From Mimachlamys varia (Eukaryota > Mollusca > Bivalvia > Pectinida > Pectinidae), in contig OX392527.1 of the NCBI GenBank assembly GCA_947623455.1, positions 54,976,401 to 55,040,400 on the forward strand: a DNA stretch of 64,000 nucleotides, given 5' to 3'. This document shows positions 10,986 through 23,512 of the stretch, in pieces. Both the position numbers and the translations under genes were made by a program. How positions within the stretch are numbered: the stretch's first letter is position 1; every line of letters starts with the position of its first letter. A model generated the notes under the pieces. It was not told where the DNA came from. It was given only the letters and a program-made list of their open reading frames with translations, and made no database searches.

Positions 10986-12214
10986 AAATAGTTATGATTA
11001 TAATTCTGTAATGAAACATACATTTACCACTGTTAATTTTAACACTTGTTAAGGAATAGCGCCATGTATATAATTGATGATGCAAATATTCCATACTCGC
11101 ACGTCATAGGTCAACATTGTCTGATAATTTGAAATATTCGAAGATGTATTGCAAAGAGATTTAATTTTAGCTTCATACAGTGTTCATCAAAGACAATTGT
11201 AAAGGAATTTAAACACAGTATAGACAGGTCTTCTTTTATGAACTTGACATAAATTATATATGATAGTAATTTCACATACGACAACTTTTTGTATTAACAC
11301 ATGTTTTCATTTCGTAGTTATTACGAATTAATGCATTAACATACGTAATCAAGATATGATAATTAATCTATTAATAATACATGAACATGTAATGCCGGGA
11401 TTCAACATTAGTAACGAAAATAACACTGAACAATATTGGAAATTTAGATATTATGTAAACAAGCATATAAGCTTTAGAAGTCAATCCCGTAACGTTGGAA
11501 TTAAAAACATAACAACTTTCAGTTTAAACATTTTTTAATAAAAAGCGTTTGTTTCCAATTATGGAGACAATAAATATAACAGAAAACAATAATTATATTT
11601 GGAACATATGTGAATATTCATATTTACAAAAAGACCTAAATTTATTTATGTAATGTCATTTAAACCTCTCGCAGTGTATATAGTCAGGGGAAATAACTCT
11701 TGCGCGACACAATATTTTGACATGGTAAACAAAATTAGGCAGCCCGGAAAACTCCGGACGGTTTGGACTGGGAACGAAAGTGTCCGGATTATCGCAGGAC
11801 CACTGTATATAACACATTACACAAATAGTAAAACCGACTTATGTATGAAACTAAAACAAGCTAACAACTGTGTATGAGAGCAGAAACGTAGCCTCATTCC
11901 TGGCCCCCCATCCTTCAAACCCTCTACTCCAATTATACTACATGTATAAATCAAATTAGTGTACGGGAACCTCTTATACAGTGCAATACATATCAAGGGG
12001 AATATTTGATATAAATAACCTATTAAACCTTTAACAGCATTTAGCTAGTCCCAACAACACAGAAGGTTATATTTTACTACATTGTAGTTTATTATCACAC
12101 ATACAATGTATATGGATGTAATAGTGTATGTAAAGTATCTATAGCATTTCAAACTTCATCGACTAGCTGGAATAATTAGCCCTGCAAGTCCCTTGAATTA
12201 TAAAGTGTACAGTT
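10986..12214. other. AT-rich, no supported gene
   Basis: Short ORFs (for example 11356-11538 and 11653-11877) show no domain or splice context. Nothing else recognised. Confidence 0.45.
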
Positions 12215-12455
12215 GACATTTTCAGAATACAGCATGGAATTTTATTTACAATCTACAGTAATACATGTACTTTTCAATATAAAATTTCATGATCTTGCAA
12301 CTCGCAACTTGCACTTTCCAACTCGCAACTCGCACTTTCCAACTCGCACTTTTTAACGTGCAACTCGCACTTTTCAACTCCTACTCACACTTTCCAACTC
12401 GCAACTAGCACTTTCCAACTCGCAACTAGCACTTTTCAACTCGCAACTCGACAAA
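12215..12455. repeat. Repeat with ACTCGCAACTCGC array, copy 2
   Basis: Second copy of the element at 10745-10985, same orientation, with an array of CAACTCGCAACTAGCACTTT-type units. Confidence 0.8.
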
Positions 12456-13586
12456 AAGAAGCCCTCATCTTCGAGACTCCTAATCCTAGATAAAAGCAAG
12501 TTCTGAGTCCATGATGTTTGTTTATTTATTGAAATTGTATTTTTTAGAGAGAGTATTCTCCCTTGAACTGATAGTTCAATTATTGATTTCATGATAATGA
12601 TGCCCTATTACTGTAGTCAGGGACGTTTAGTCTCACATATACGTCCTTGCTGTAGTATAATATTAGATCTAAAATGAAAATGCACCTGTAGCTAATGTTG
12701 AAACCAGAAACATATAATTGAATAATTCAGAGTGAAATCTCTTCTAGTTAACCCTACCTGGCTTTATAGGCAGCAGAGGCTACTAGTCATTATACTGTTA
12801 ATTGTATCTAGTCATCTGCTTTACATGTACAAGTATGTAGCATGAGCTAATTGACTTTATTTTCTGCATACCAATGGATTAAAGTTGTAATGAGGGTTCT
12901 CTAGTCAAAGGGCACTGAACAGTCCTTTTACCTGATTGTTGTATGTAATATTAAGGGTAATTATGATGGATTTATTTGAGTTACATGATCTGATTTGTAC
13001 TAGGTAATTTATTTTAACAGTTGAAAGCATGTTTGTGATGGAAAGTCAGTCTGTATGAAGTTGTGACACTCCAGAAAATGTGGTTTATAATTGATAGGAA
13101 TTAGTATTTTTGAACATATTTCCATAGTGATGTATGTATGTGTATCTCTTAGGCCAAAGGTTTACTTGTGTGTGTGGGGGGGGGGTGCAATTTGATAGAT
13201 TTCCACACTCGCTGGTAGTAAGGAATAATTCTTATATATATTCCAAGATTTTATTCTGAATGTACAATTCACATTATTGAATTGAATTCCATGTCAGCAA
13301 CATTCAAGTCTATAACTAGGTGATGGCAGTTAAAAAAAAACCTTTTGTCTTTCATGAACATGTTCCGTTCTCTCTGACCATTTTTTTTTTTTTTGCGGCC
13401 CGGATGTTGTGATTATGCTAATTATTGTCAGGTGGCGCAGAGCTGTATGCGCATTGAACGGTCAAAGGGGAGACAACCGTTTCATATTACATTTTCTACT
13501 TTCTGATTGTATCCGGAATGTGATATCCGGCATTCCTTTTTATGATTAGAAGGAGAATAAAATTTGAAATAAAAGATTCCATCTGG
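12456..13586. other. Non-coding, nothing recognised
   Basis: Contains a poly-T run at about 13380-13395 and a poly-G run at about 13180. No repeat family or gene recognised. Confidence 0.45.
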
Positions 13587-14598
13587 TGTTGTGACCACAG
13601 GTGCTTGTGGACATGAATGTGACTATTTTTTTATTGAATGTAGAAGGTAATATACATATACGGTGTTTCATAATAATATATTGCTAAATTATTAAGTTTA
13701 CAATAACAACCTATGCAGCGTAGCCTTATAAAAACCTAAAGGTAAGCAACTAACCGGTAGAAAAATGTAGGTCACCGCCTAACCCCCTCGTGGGAATCCT
13801 TGTTTTCTCTCAAACAGGCAAAATATTACTGCTACAAATCTATGTGCCGTCGATTCAATGATAGTTTTTCTTTTCAACTGGTCATTGTTTGTGTTTTGAC
13901 ATGCACGCATCGTTCGGAATTTTATATTCAAACACAGTTTAGGCTACGCTCACAGCAGCCTTTCAGTGAAGATTGTCGATAAGCGCCCCCCAGTGGCAGT
14001 AGACGCGAACAAAGGCAGATAATTTAAGCATGAGACGGAAGTAAAAACCCGAGATAATCCGAGAGAGTGTGACGTAATATTTTCAAATATTCCGCGAAAT
14101 TCAAAATATTGTGTTTCGGGTTGTTACATCTGTCGTATGCATTAAATTATCTGCCCTTGCTCACGTTTACTGCCACTGGGGGGGGGGGGGGTGCTTATCG
14201 ACATCTTCCGTAAATCTTCACTGAAAGGCTGCCGTGAGCGTAGCCTAAACTGTGTTTGAATACAAAATTCTGAACGATGCGTGCATGTCAAAACACAAAC
14301 AATGGCCGGTTGAAAAGAAAAACTATCCGTGAATCAACGGCACATAGATTAGTAGCAGTAATATTTTGCCTATTTGAGAGAAAACCAGGATTCCCACGAG
14401 GGGGTAGGCGGTGACCTACATTTTTCTACCGGTTAGTTGCTTACCTTTAGGTTTTTATAAGGCTACGCTGCATATGTTGTTATTGTAAACTTAATAATTT
14501 AGCATTATATTATTATGAAACACCGTATATGTATATTACCTACTACATTCAATAAAAAATAGTCATATTCATGTCCACAAACACCTGTGGTTGTGACT
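13587..14598. mobile_element. Foldback element: ~1 kb near-perfect palindrome
   Basis: Left arm about 13587-14030, right arm about 14145-14598, almost complementary throughout (for example GGTGACCTACATTTTTCTACC and its complement). A central spacer of roughly 110 bp is not palindromic. Arms begin at GTTGTGACCACAGGTG and its counterpart. No ORF. The arm-to-arm similarity suggests young age or gene conversion between arms. It abuts the TIR element starting at 14600. Confidence 0.9.
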
Positions 14599-14599
14599 A

Positions 14600-15048
14600 G
14601 ACATTTTTTTAATACCGAGGAAAGTTACGCAGACACCTACACTTACGCTGATACGTACAGATTTCGGGGGCCATCTCAAAACTTTACTGATTCAATTTTA
14701 TTAATTTTTCATTTTTTAATTAATTTCTTTGATGTTCGTTTTATTTTGTTTTCAAGTCATCTGACCGAAGGTCAGGTTGACCTATAGCCGTCCTGCTTCC
14801 TCCGTCGTCGTGGGCCGTGCGTTAACTTTTCCTTCAAACGACTTCTCAATAAGCGAAAGACACAGGGTGCTGATATATTATGCATGTATCACGATGGCAC
14901 GAGGTCTGTCAAGGTTGTTCAAATGAATGAACTTGACCCACTTTCAAGGTCACAGAGGTAAAATGTCTCAAAAAGTTTTGAGGTGTCCCCTGTCTCTGTC
15001 GGTGTCCGCGTAGGTGTGAGTATAACTGTCAGCTATATTAGAAATGTC
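14600..15048. mobile_element. GACATTTCTAA TIR element (family T), copy 1
   Basis: Ends GACATTTTTTTAA (left) and TTAGAAATGTC (right). Very similar to the two ends of 24510-26134, including ACCGAGGAAAGTTACGCAGA and GTCCGCGTA-type segments. At 449 bp it is a shortened version. No coding capacity; the 66-codon ORF 14587-14787 straddles the boundary and is not credible. Confidence 0.75.
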
Positions 15049-16400
15049 TACAAGTCAAGTTTTTTCCCCTGACCAATGAAGACAGTCCGAGATCGGCACA
15101 ATGCTTTAACCAACAATGAATAATTGATAAGACAACAACTAATTTCAAGCCCCTCCTATACACTTGCATTCGGTGTAAACGTAGAAAGAAAAGACAGAAT
15201 TTTATATTAATTATCATACTTTTGAATACATATAAAAATATTTACCAAGCAAAAGATCAGATTGTTTTCTATGTAATATTATTCATCACCGACAACAGCA
15301 TATTTACTGACTTGAGGTTTTCATTGTCAATTTATTATTTTTTGTGACGGAAATATGTTACATTTCTGTGATAAATATTATTCCAAAAGCGTTCCGGATC
15401 CGCTAACACACCCGGAAATCGTTCATATTTCAAGGTATTTCATAATTTCAATGAAACTACATAGTGTATTCATACCATTTAGTATTTCAGTAGGTATTTA
15501 ACTAATATATTCCGAACTACGAGATGACCTTCGGAATAATGAATCTAAAAATAGGTTCTGAGTGATAAAGATTAAGGTGTGAAATCACACTTGTATCCTT
15601 GGGGAGTATATTATGTGTATAAGGTAAACTATATAGGTGATATTAAACTTGACAAGATAAAAAGGACATTCTTGTTAAAGCAAATCTAGCACCTGAGGCT
15701 GTTTCGTCTGAGGTCAGAGAGCCCCAGACAAGGTCAAAACAAACATGACAAACCCTATATATATATACATGTATGTGTACATTACTCAGATGGTGGTACA
15801 CACATTTAACACCTTCTCTCATTTTCATTTACCAACAAATATGGACGGGAGAAAATGTTAATATATGTATGTAGGTCCATTTGTCGCTGTTATAATTATA
15901 AGACGTACAATGTAACACGAGAAGCTATATTGTATTAAAGATGTGTTATATCAATTAAATAAATTTCAAATGTGCTAAAAAGATATATTCATACGTGTTT
16001 TGTGTTCTGCTCTCACTGGTAATACCCGTTCATCTACCTTCGGACTTAAAACTATTTATAGATGCGCTAAGTAAACCATTCAATAGTCCTTACCTGGCGC
16101 GCTATCCTTTACGACATCGACGCGGTTCAGTGCACACGTTTTGTTGGAAAGTACAATACATGTATATGGTGCATGTATGAATGGCTTTAATAGACAGTTG
16201 CTAATGGATGATAAGTTCCAGTGTTACATTTATCTGTAACAAAAATAGGACTTTTGATAGAAACAGAAATTAATTTACATTACTCGATTTTGCTTCTTTG
16301 AGTGTTTATTCAACGATCATTGTATAGAAAAACTAGTTCGGCCAGACCGGTCGCCTAATTGTAAGCGTCATTCAGTGTGTGTATGTTTGCACGAATTGAG
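15049..16400. other. AT-rich, no supported gene
   Basis: No domain, repeat copy or RNA recognised. Short ORFs at 15643-15828 (-) and 15995-16180 (+) are unsupported. Confidence 0.45.
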
Positions 16401-16650
16401 TCACGCCCTTAGTGTGTTCCGGGCAGGTACACACAAGGTGCTATATACCCGGTGTACATAGTTGTGCTTTGTAGGCCATTGGACAGACCAGGATGTGTTT
16501 TAGGTGAAATCGGGAGAGATTTGGATATTTTTCGCCCCGGTTTTTCGAGGATATTTCAGGAGTTTGAATTACAACATATCGGGGAAGAAAGTCTACACTT
16601 TGTACAGTGTAAAAAGTGGTCGGTGACGTTTTCTCAAAAAGTATCCAAAA
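16401..16650 (+). promoter_or_regulatory. Probable 5' UTR / promoter-proximal region of gene A
   Basis: Lies immediately upstream of the signal-peptide start codon. The transcription start cannot be placed and no clear TATA box is seen. A 91-codon ORF at 16452-16727 runs through it in another frame and is probably chance. Confidence 0.3.
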
Positions 16651-16723
16651 ATGGCACCGAGAGTGAGAAAGTGCACGCCCAAACCGGGTCTGGTAATCCT
16701 TCTGGTCCTCGGCCTTATACCAG
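16651..16723 (+). CDS. Gene A exon 1: signal peptide
   Basis: Starts at an ATG in a good Kozak context (A at -3, G at +4). The 24 codons give a basic n-region (MAPRVRKCTPKP), a hydrophobic core (GLVILLVLGL) and IPG at the end, a textbook secretory signal. It ends at CAG|GTGAAT, a good donor, leaving one nucleotide (phase 1). The transmembrane exon at 33656 needs exactly one nucleotide from upstream, so the two are compatible directly (junction codon Gly) or through intervening phase-1 exons I did not find. Assignment to the same gene is an inference; an independent short gene is the alternative. Confidence 0.55.
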
Positions 16724-18145
16724 GTGAATAGTTTTTGTTCCATATGTCATTGTAAAATCAATTAAGTCTAATTAAACCATTATATTTTATATTATACCCA
16801 GTTGTGTGTCACATACCGTATCATAATTGTCTAGTGTACAATTATATATTATTGAACCGTGCTTTTACATATACGCTTGTTTCATTGTTATAGAATTCCT
16901 GTCTTCTTATTTGTATATATCGTGACATGTCACAAATTTGATTTAAAGCATTATATACAAAGTAGATTGTAAACATTGAAATTGACATTCAGACTGTGGT
17001 CAGTATACTCTCCCGTATGTAAGATTGGATTCTTTATCAACTGAAATCGAAACGCATGATTGATTTTGAATGACCATTCCTTGAACTTGTGCGCTATAAT
17101 GAGGTTCCAGGGGAGAGCCGGTTGTGATATTGTGCTGAGTTTCAGACAGATTATTGTCAAAATACCGGTTTATGGGCGTCTATTTTTGGATTTATTTTTT
17201 CGTGGTCTATCGTAATGAAGTCGGCGTGATCTTTGCGGAATTACACCATACAAAACTCATTCATCACGTGCACACCTCTATAACGTCTACAGGTAGACTG
17301 TACCTGTATTTAATAGTTGGTGACAGGTGTATTGGTGTTATGTACATGAGGAATAGTGTTCTCTTACGACATAGGAGTTGTATAGAATAAATAATGATGA
17401 CATGCATGATTAACACTTAAAAAGTGAAATAATAGTATACTTAAGGATGGACGTCCCTGTTTATCAGTTAAAACCAGGAGGTAATATTAATATTTGCATA
17501 TCTGTGAGAAGAAATGTTAAACCCATTAACAGACCCCAACATACTTCCAGCACAGGGACCTTGGGCCCGTAACTGAAAGCATACTTAGGCACTAAGATCA
17601 ACTGAAGATGAACATAACGGTTCATTGTGTAACCGAAAGCCCAAGTCATTTGGTTAATTATCGTCGGAAGCCCACGGTACACTCTGACGCTTGCATACCG
17701 TGGGCTACAATAGTTTCCATTCTAAAAAAGTAGCCAATCATATCGATACTTCCATCCATGATTACATCCAGCGGGACATTCAGCGGGGATCCCGTTTAAT
17801 TTGTAGCACCGCCTGTCAGCGAAACCTGTCGATTGTGTTGTAATTGTGTCGATTGTGTTAGAATATAAGGTCCTACAATGCGGAGATTGACATCGGCGTC
17901 ATGCCTACAGAAATGTACTAGTCGTGGTCAAGGTAACCTGATCTAATAGAGTGTCAAGAGAAACGACAATTCTGATCGGTCGACATCTCCGACTAAACTT
18001 CTATTCTGAAAAACGATGATTTACATATAATCTAACCTACAGTATGCAAATCATCAGTGAAGTGTACCGTGGGTTTTCGACGATATTGATTAATGGGCGA
18101 GAAGTTATTTGAAACACTTTTTGACTCCTGTGATCTAGAATAGAG
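16724..18145 (+). other. Start of gene A intron 1, nothing recognised
   Basis: No exon with a good splice context or recognisable domain was found here. Short ORFs at 17154-17390 and 17464-17682 are unsupported. Confidence 0.4.
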
Positions 18146-18146
18146 G

Positions 18147-18228
18147 TCACGGTGGCCGAGTGGTTAAGGTGTTCCGACATTCTACCACTAGCCCTCCACC
18201 TCTGGGTTGCGAGTTCGAATACAATTGT
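18147..18228 (+). repeat. tRNA-Ser/Leu-like SINE head, truncated
   Basis: Pol III A-box-like TGGCCGAGTGGTTAAGG and B-box-like GAGTTCGAATAC at tRNA spacing, with a long variable-arm region between them, as in Ser/Leu-type tRNAs. The body stops shortly after the B box, 6-8 bp before copy Z. No SINE body or tail is seen on either side, so it is a head-only fragment, not a tRNA gene (no CCA-side acceptor pairing seen). Confidence 0.65.
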
Positions 18229-19205
18229 ACTTATAGGGGCATCCCGGGGAAGTCTACAATGAATTTCTTGAATGTACATGCTGTCTGCACTACCAGATAA
18301 TTTCCCTTTTATTTCAATATTCAAAGTCCACTCAAAATGTGTTTATTAGCCACTTGCAAAATTGAATTCCTCGGGAAAGCCCGATAAAAATAGCACTGAT
18401 CACGTGACAAGTGATAGCGTTCTCGGTCAATTTGACGAAGGGGCCCAAGAGGGGACGCGTAATGTATATACATGTACGTCCGATGATGAACCAGACACAA
18501 AGTCCGTGTATAAATTTTTAAAATCATATTCACATTAATAATCAGAATTTAATTACACACGATATTCATATGAAGAAATTTATGTCGACATCTCTGCATC
18601 ATTTATCGACATCAGTACCTGACTGAAACCGATGCAAATGGGTACAGAAACCCACACGACACTGCACTCTTACATTGTACGTTTAACAGTGTCATGTGGG
18701 TGACCGACGATGACAACCATAGGGCAAACTTTAATTTCTGTAAAAAGTTATTTTCACGAATCCTCATTTAGAACCATTTCACAAAAGGTGTGCATGCATT
18801 GAAAAGTACAAAAATAAAATGAAGTGATTCCGATTGTTTTAATACAACTCGATGTCTTGAAGATTTTTTTTTCAGACTATCTATATATTCATCTAAAATC
18901 TATCCAACTTTCAGCGTCAACATACTTTAACACTTACAATTATATATGTATCACGGAAGTTCGTGCAGTCATATGACGCACCATGCACTAAACATGTAGA
19001 ATACATGTATAATATATATATCAAATTTGGAACTTGCCGAGAAGATAGTTGTCCAAAACTTAATCCATTTATATATGTTATGATTCATTTTACTTTTTTT
19101 ATGTAAAGGACTATGTATGGATTTGCCTGTTTTAGGCCCCCAAATCCATCAAATTTTAAATTTCATTATTGAACACTCAAATAATATTATTTCAAATATA
19201 GATTA

Positions 19206-19596
19206 CATCCCTCATGCAATTGTAATAATATTTATTTGTAATTTGTGCTATGGTTGCCATGGTAACCATCCGAAATATGCATAAATTATGCAAATGTAAA
19301 TATTTGGTCTATTTTGGTCAATTTTTACATAGATTTTCACACAGCAACCATAGTGCGCATTCTTGAACAAACTTTGTATTTCTCCTAAAGATGTGGTTTA
19401 AGTGCCCACATATTCTCATTTGATATTAAGTTTGTTCAAGAATGCGCTCAATAGTTTCTAATAGAAAAACTATCCAAAAAGTGGCCAAAATTGACTAAAT
19501 GGTCAAATTTCCCTAATTTATGCATATTTGAGATGGTTTCCATGACAACCGGAGTTGGAACAACAAATAATTATTGTTTCAGTTTTATCAGGGATG
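19206..19596. mobile_element. 391-bp palindromic MITE nested in the 5' TIR
   Basis: Ends CATCCCT and AGGGATG, with TA on both sides (19204-19205, 19597-19598). The two halves are complementary over much of their length (for example AAATATGCATAAATTA and its complement). The opposite TIR of the host element has no such insertion, giving the empty site. Two short segments (GCGCATTCTTGAACAAACT and its complement) close the centre. Confidence 0.88.
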
Positions 19597-19703
19597 TACA
19601 GTTGAGTGTAAGCTAACCTTTACACCTAGTGCACTAGTAGTGCACTACGTTTAAACTAGTAGTGCACTACATTTAAACTACAGGTAAACTAGTAGTGCAC
19701 TAC

Positions 19704-22413
19704 ACCCTGAACCCCATATAGGTCAAATACCCCTACAGGTAAATGGACAGTCCCATCCATCTACCTGTGATTTTTACCTGTACCTCATCTTTGTCGTCTG
19801 CTAGTACTTTGAAGCTGGCCTTATCATTAGTTAATATTTATAACTTTAATGTATACATATGCATCTTATGTAGTTATTTTTCTCAAACAACCTTTTCTCT
19901 TTTATTTCAAAACTAGAAATTGTGAAATCATGATAATTACTCTTACAATTTTCCCCAAAAATTCCTTGCATACATCATATAAATAAAATAGAACATTAAT
20001 ATTACGTTTTTTTATATTCATTTACCAATTTACAATCAAGTATATTGAAAAATTGAAGGAATATCTATTGATAATTATTTGCTTAGAAGTATATTTTTAG
20101 ATATTGTAAGAACTAATTGTGAAAAAAAAATAAAAATTCTTATATTACTAGATATATATTTTTATTAAATACGTTCATGCCTCAGATCTATATATTTATG
20201 AACGCGCTATAATAGAGTTTTGATAATCTATATTTTTATTTTTTTTCTATATTAAGATCTGTATGTATAAATCACCACAGACAACAGCATTAATATAAGA
20301 ATTTGAAGTTGAAAAAAGTAATACAACAATAAATTAAAATTTAGTCAGATTGTTCAGTATGGGACAGATGTTTTGATTTGACCCTCAGGCCTCGGGCAAT
20401 TACCTGACCTGTCTCAACCTTGTCTAAGGAACACCTGCTGACATAAGCCTGTCAGTGACATAATTGAGGTGTGAATTTCTCATCTGACTATCACTGGTCA
20501 AATTTGGAACCAATTTGATTATTAAAGGGCTCAGCTGGATATGACCAGGATCATAATTATGATAATACATATTTTAACTTTTACTCAGGTTTATCAAGTT
20601 TATATGAAATTAAAAATCTTTGATAATATATCTAGATATTTACACATTTCCCTTTAAATAGTGGATATTTTGAGGACTTTAATCCATTTTTTTTTTGTTT
20701 CATTCAAAACATTTATTTATACAATAATAAATTGATAGTACATTAAATAACATTGAAATTAATAATAATTACTTGGACAACAATGTAAGTCTATATCAGT
20801 CCTTTACCAGATTCTGGTTTTCTTAAATATTAACTTGAAATACCAAGTATCTTATGACACTTGAATGAATATAATCCAATGACGCATTTCGATTTCTAAA
20901 TATTTACATATATATACTTGTTAAGTGAATTAATGATGAAAAATTATCTGGTTTATATTGGGTGTAATCAGGGAGGTATATGTGAGAGAATATATACTCT
21001 GGCACAGTCACTTCATACAGTTTGATAATAAAATACTAACATTCATTATACTTAATTTTATTCTAATAATCAGTATAAAAGTATTTTAAAATGATGCATT
21101 TCCAATATTTAAGCCTAAATATTGAAGGCAATTACAGGTTGTATTAAATATGACTTGAAGGTTTATGCATTTATGTAATAATGATTAAAAAAAAAGCAAG
21201 GTCAGTTTAATGGAATTATTTTAATTAATTCTATATTGTAAGACTAAGTATACAACAAATAAATAATATGCAGTTATATTAACCTAAATTAGAACAAACT
21301 TAAGCCTATGCCAGTCACATTTATTGTACTTTTAAATCAACCTAATGACTTATATAATATCTAACTAAAAGGGACAAATAAAGATCTTCAGGTAGAATCC
21401 TTTACCCTCCAGGCATAATTACGTACATGTACCTGACCTGCCTGGGCCACACCTCAGGTACAGAGGTCAAGATAGGGGACACCCCCAGGCCGTCTGTAGT
21501 TAGCAAGGTCTGAATTTCTCACCTCCCACTCCCCCACAGCCATCACTAGTACTGGCCAAGTCTGATTTAAGGCCTGAGGGCCCTGTTAATTGACTAATGA
21601 TGATCCTATTTAATTTATGATGATAATATTGATTACAGTCAATTGGATTACATGTAGATGTATGTTGGTATTTTGATATGAAGAAGGAAATGGCTTTAAA
21701 TGTTCTGGTGAAAGGAATCTTTTCTTATATTAGTACTTGATGTTTATATAACCTTTCATTTGTATGCATTGTTCATGAGTGTATAGTGAAACAGAATACC
21801 AATACCAGTACATGTAGGTAGTATTGCCAGAGACGTATAAAACCTTGTACGTCTCTGATATTGCACAGCTAGCTTCTTAATGTCAAATATTAAAGTAATT
21901 TGTGATTGAAACAACTATACAAAGTACAAAATATGTTCTTCTAATATCTATTTTTTTATATTACAATCTGTTGTTTATTTTATTTTCTGTATATATTTTT
22001 AGTAGGATTAACTTAATAATTTCAACATAAAACATGTGTTATACCACTTTTTATTTGAACACATACCTTTCAAATTAATTGTAGAATACAAACATTTAAA
22101 TAGAAAAGATTCATTATTAATTCTTAAAAAATATATCATAAGTTAGTATATTTAAATTATTATTATATTTAAAATTTTGACATGCAGTGAATTAATTTAT
22201 TTCAGTTATTAAGATAACTATCGTCTGGCATAAACTCAGAATTTTTCATTCTTGTACTTATATGAGGAAGTACCAGGTACTAACAAACTAATGACTTCAA
22301 TAGTATAACATAAAAGTACAGGTAAATCATATTACATCTGTACAGGTAAGAACACAGGTAGGTATGGACCCTCCCATTACCTGTAGGGGTTTTTGTGGTC
22401 ACACCTGGCTGGA
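19704..22413. other. Interior of the 3.5 kb element, no ORF
   Basis: Very AT-rich with two GC-richer islands (about 20370-20540 and 21400-21600) that resemble each other: CTGACCTG, then a GACA...AGGTGTGAATTTCTCA-like segment and a (T/C)ATCACT...GGxCAAxTxTG segment. This suggests an old internal duplication about 1 kb apart. No coding signal. Confidence 0.5.
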
Positions 22414-23512
22414 CGTAGTGCACTACTAGTTTACTTGTAGTTTAAATGTAGTGCACTACTAGTTTAAACGTAGTGCACTCCTAGTGCACTAGGGTGTAAA
22501 GGTTAGCTTACACTCAACTGTACTCCATATTTGAAATACATTAATTTGAGAGTTCAATAATCTGGTTCAAAATTTGATAATTTGGGGGCCAAAAAAGGCC
22601 CAAACCATATATAGTCCTTTAAAGGTTCGTTAACATTTTCAACACAACTGCAGACATAGGACATACATGTATATGATTTTTTTTATGAATTAATGACTTC
22701 ACTTATATAATGCATATATTTTGATTCATATCAAATTTATTACCGGGGTCCAAACCCGATGATATTCGTACAATCCGTATTTTATAGATTAGGTATGACA
22801 AGAATTTTTTATCCGCACATGATGACATAAATTTATTCATTTTGTCCAAATTGAATCTGTATACATTAAACTCAATCGCCATATACCGGCGTTTTACAAC
22901 ATAACCCCCCATACGGTTTTTCTTGTATGTGAAAAGGTCTTTCTCTTCAGCAATATAATTCAATAATGCCGTTTTACTGGAATATTATAAAGGGAATATT
23001 ACAATACACGCTTTCAAGTTTTACACACGCATTTCATGTATCAGAGGAATGAAAGAGTTATCCCTTGGGAGGCCCCAAAACCAAATCAAAACTGTGTCAC
23101 CGGCTATCCAGAAGAAAACTGTAACATGCAAACAATTGGGCTGTTAGTCTCACCCTTGAATACTTTCTATCCCTCATTATGCTTCCGTAATATAATCCTT
23201 ACGTTAAAGTTTGACCATTCGGCCACTTTTCGCTTGGTAGTTACATATAGGTCACGCGGATCGCCATTTTTTGTTTACCAATGTAGCTTGTTATGCGCAT
23301 GCGTTATCATATGTGATGCAAAAAAATTTACATGTCCAAATCGTTGATCAACGAATAGTGATTCCCTTTTTTAATTATTAATTAAAATTTTTGAGAACAT
23401 ATTTCAGCGTAAATCGCCCATTAATTTTCCACAAGAGTATACATTTAATTCATATATACAATAATTCTAAATAAGCGTTAACAAATATAGTTTTACCGTG
23501 ATGCCTCTTTAA

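Larger units (their letters stand above)
19106..22619. mobile_element. 3.5 kb TA-flanked TIR element nested in copy Z
   Basis: Ends AAGGACTATGTATGG and, inverted, AAGGACTATATATGG. TA on both sides (19104-19105, 22620-22621), and copies X/Y show the empty site TGTAAAGGTACG. Inverted repeats extend at least 200 bp inward once the nested 391-bp insertion is removed. Subterminal arrays of the palindrome GTAGTGCACTAC occur in each arm (19627-19703 and 22414-22492). No ORF of note, so non-autonomous. TA duplication is typical of Tc1/mariner-like transposition, but the family is not recognised. Confidence 0.88.
18235..23508. mobile_element. TTAA-flanked TIR element, copy Z, with nested insertions
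   Basis: Left end AGGGGCATCCCGGGGAAG, preceded by TTAT (a one-base change from TTAA). Right end GTGATGCCTCT, followed by TTAA (23509-23512). The outer segments 18235-19103 and 22622-23508 align with copies X and Y. Subtracting the 3514-bp insertion and its 2-bp duplication leaves 1758 bp, against 1753 for X and 1715 for Y, which confirms the boundaries. It is the most diverged copy, and its right TIR is degenerate. No transposase. Confidence 0.85.
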
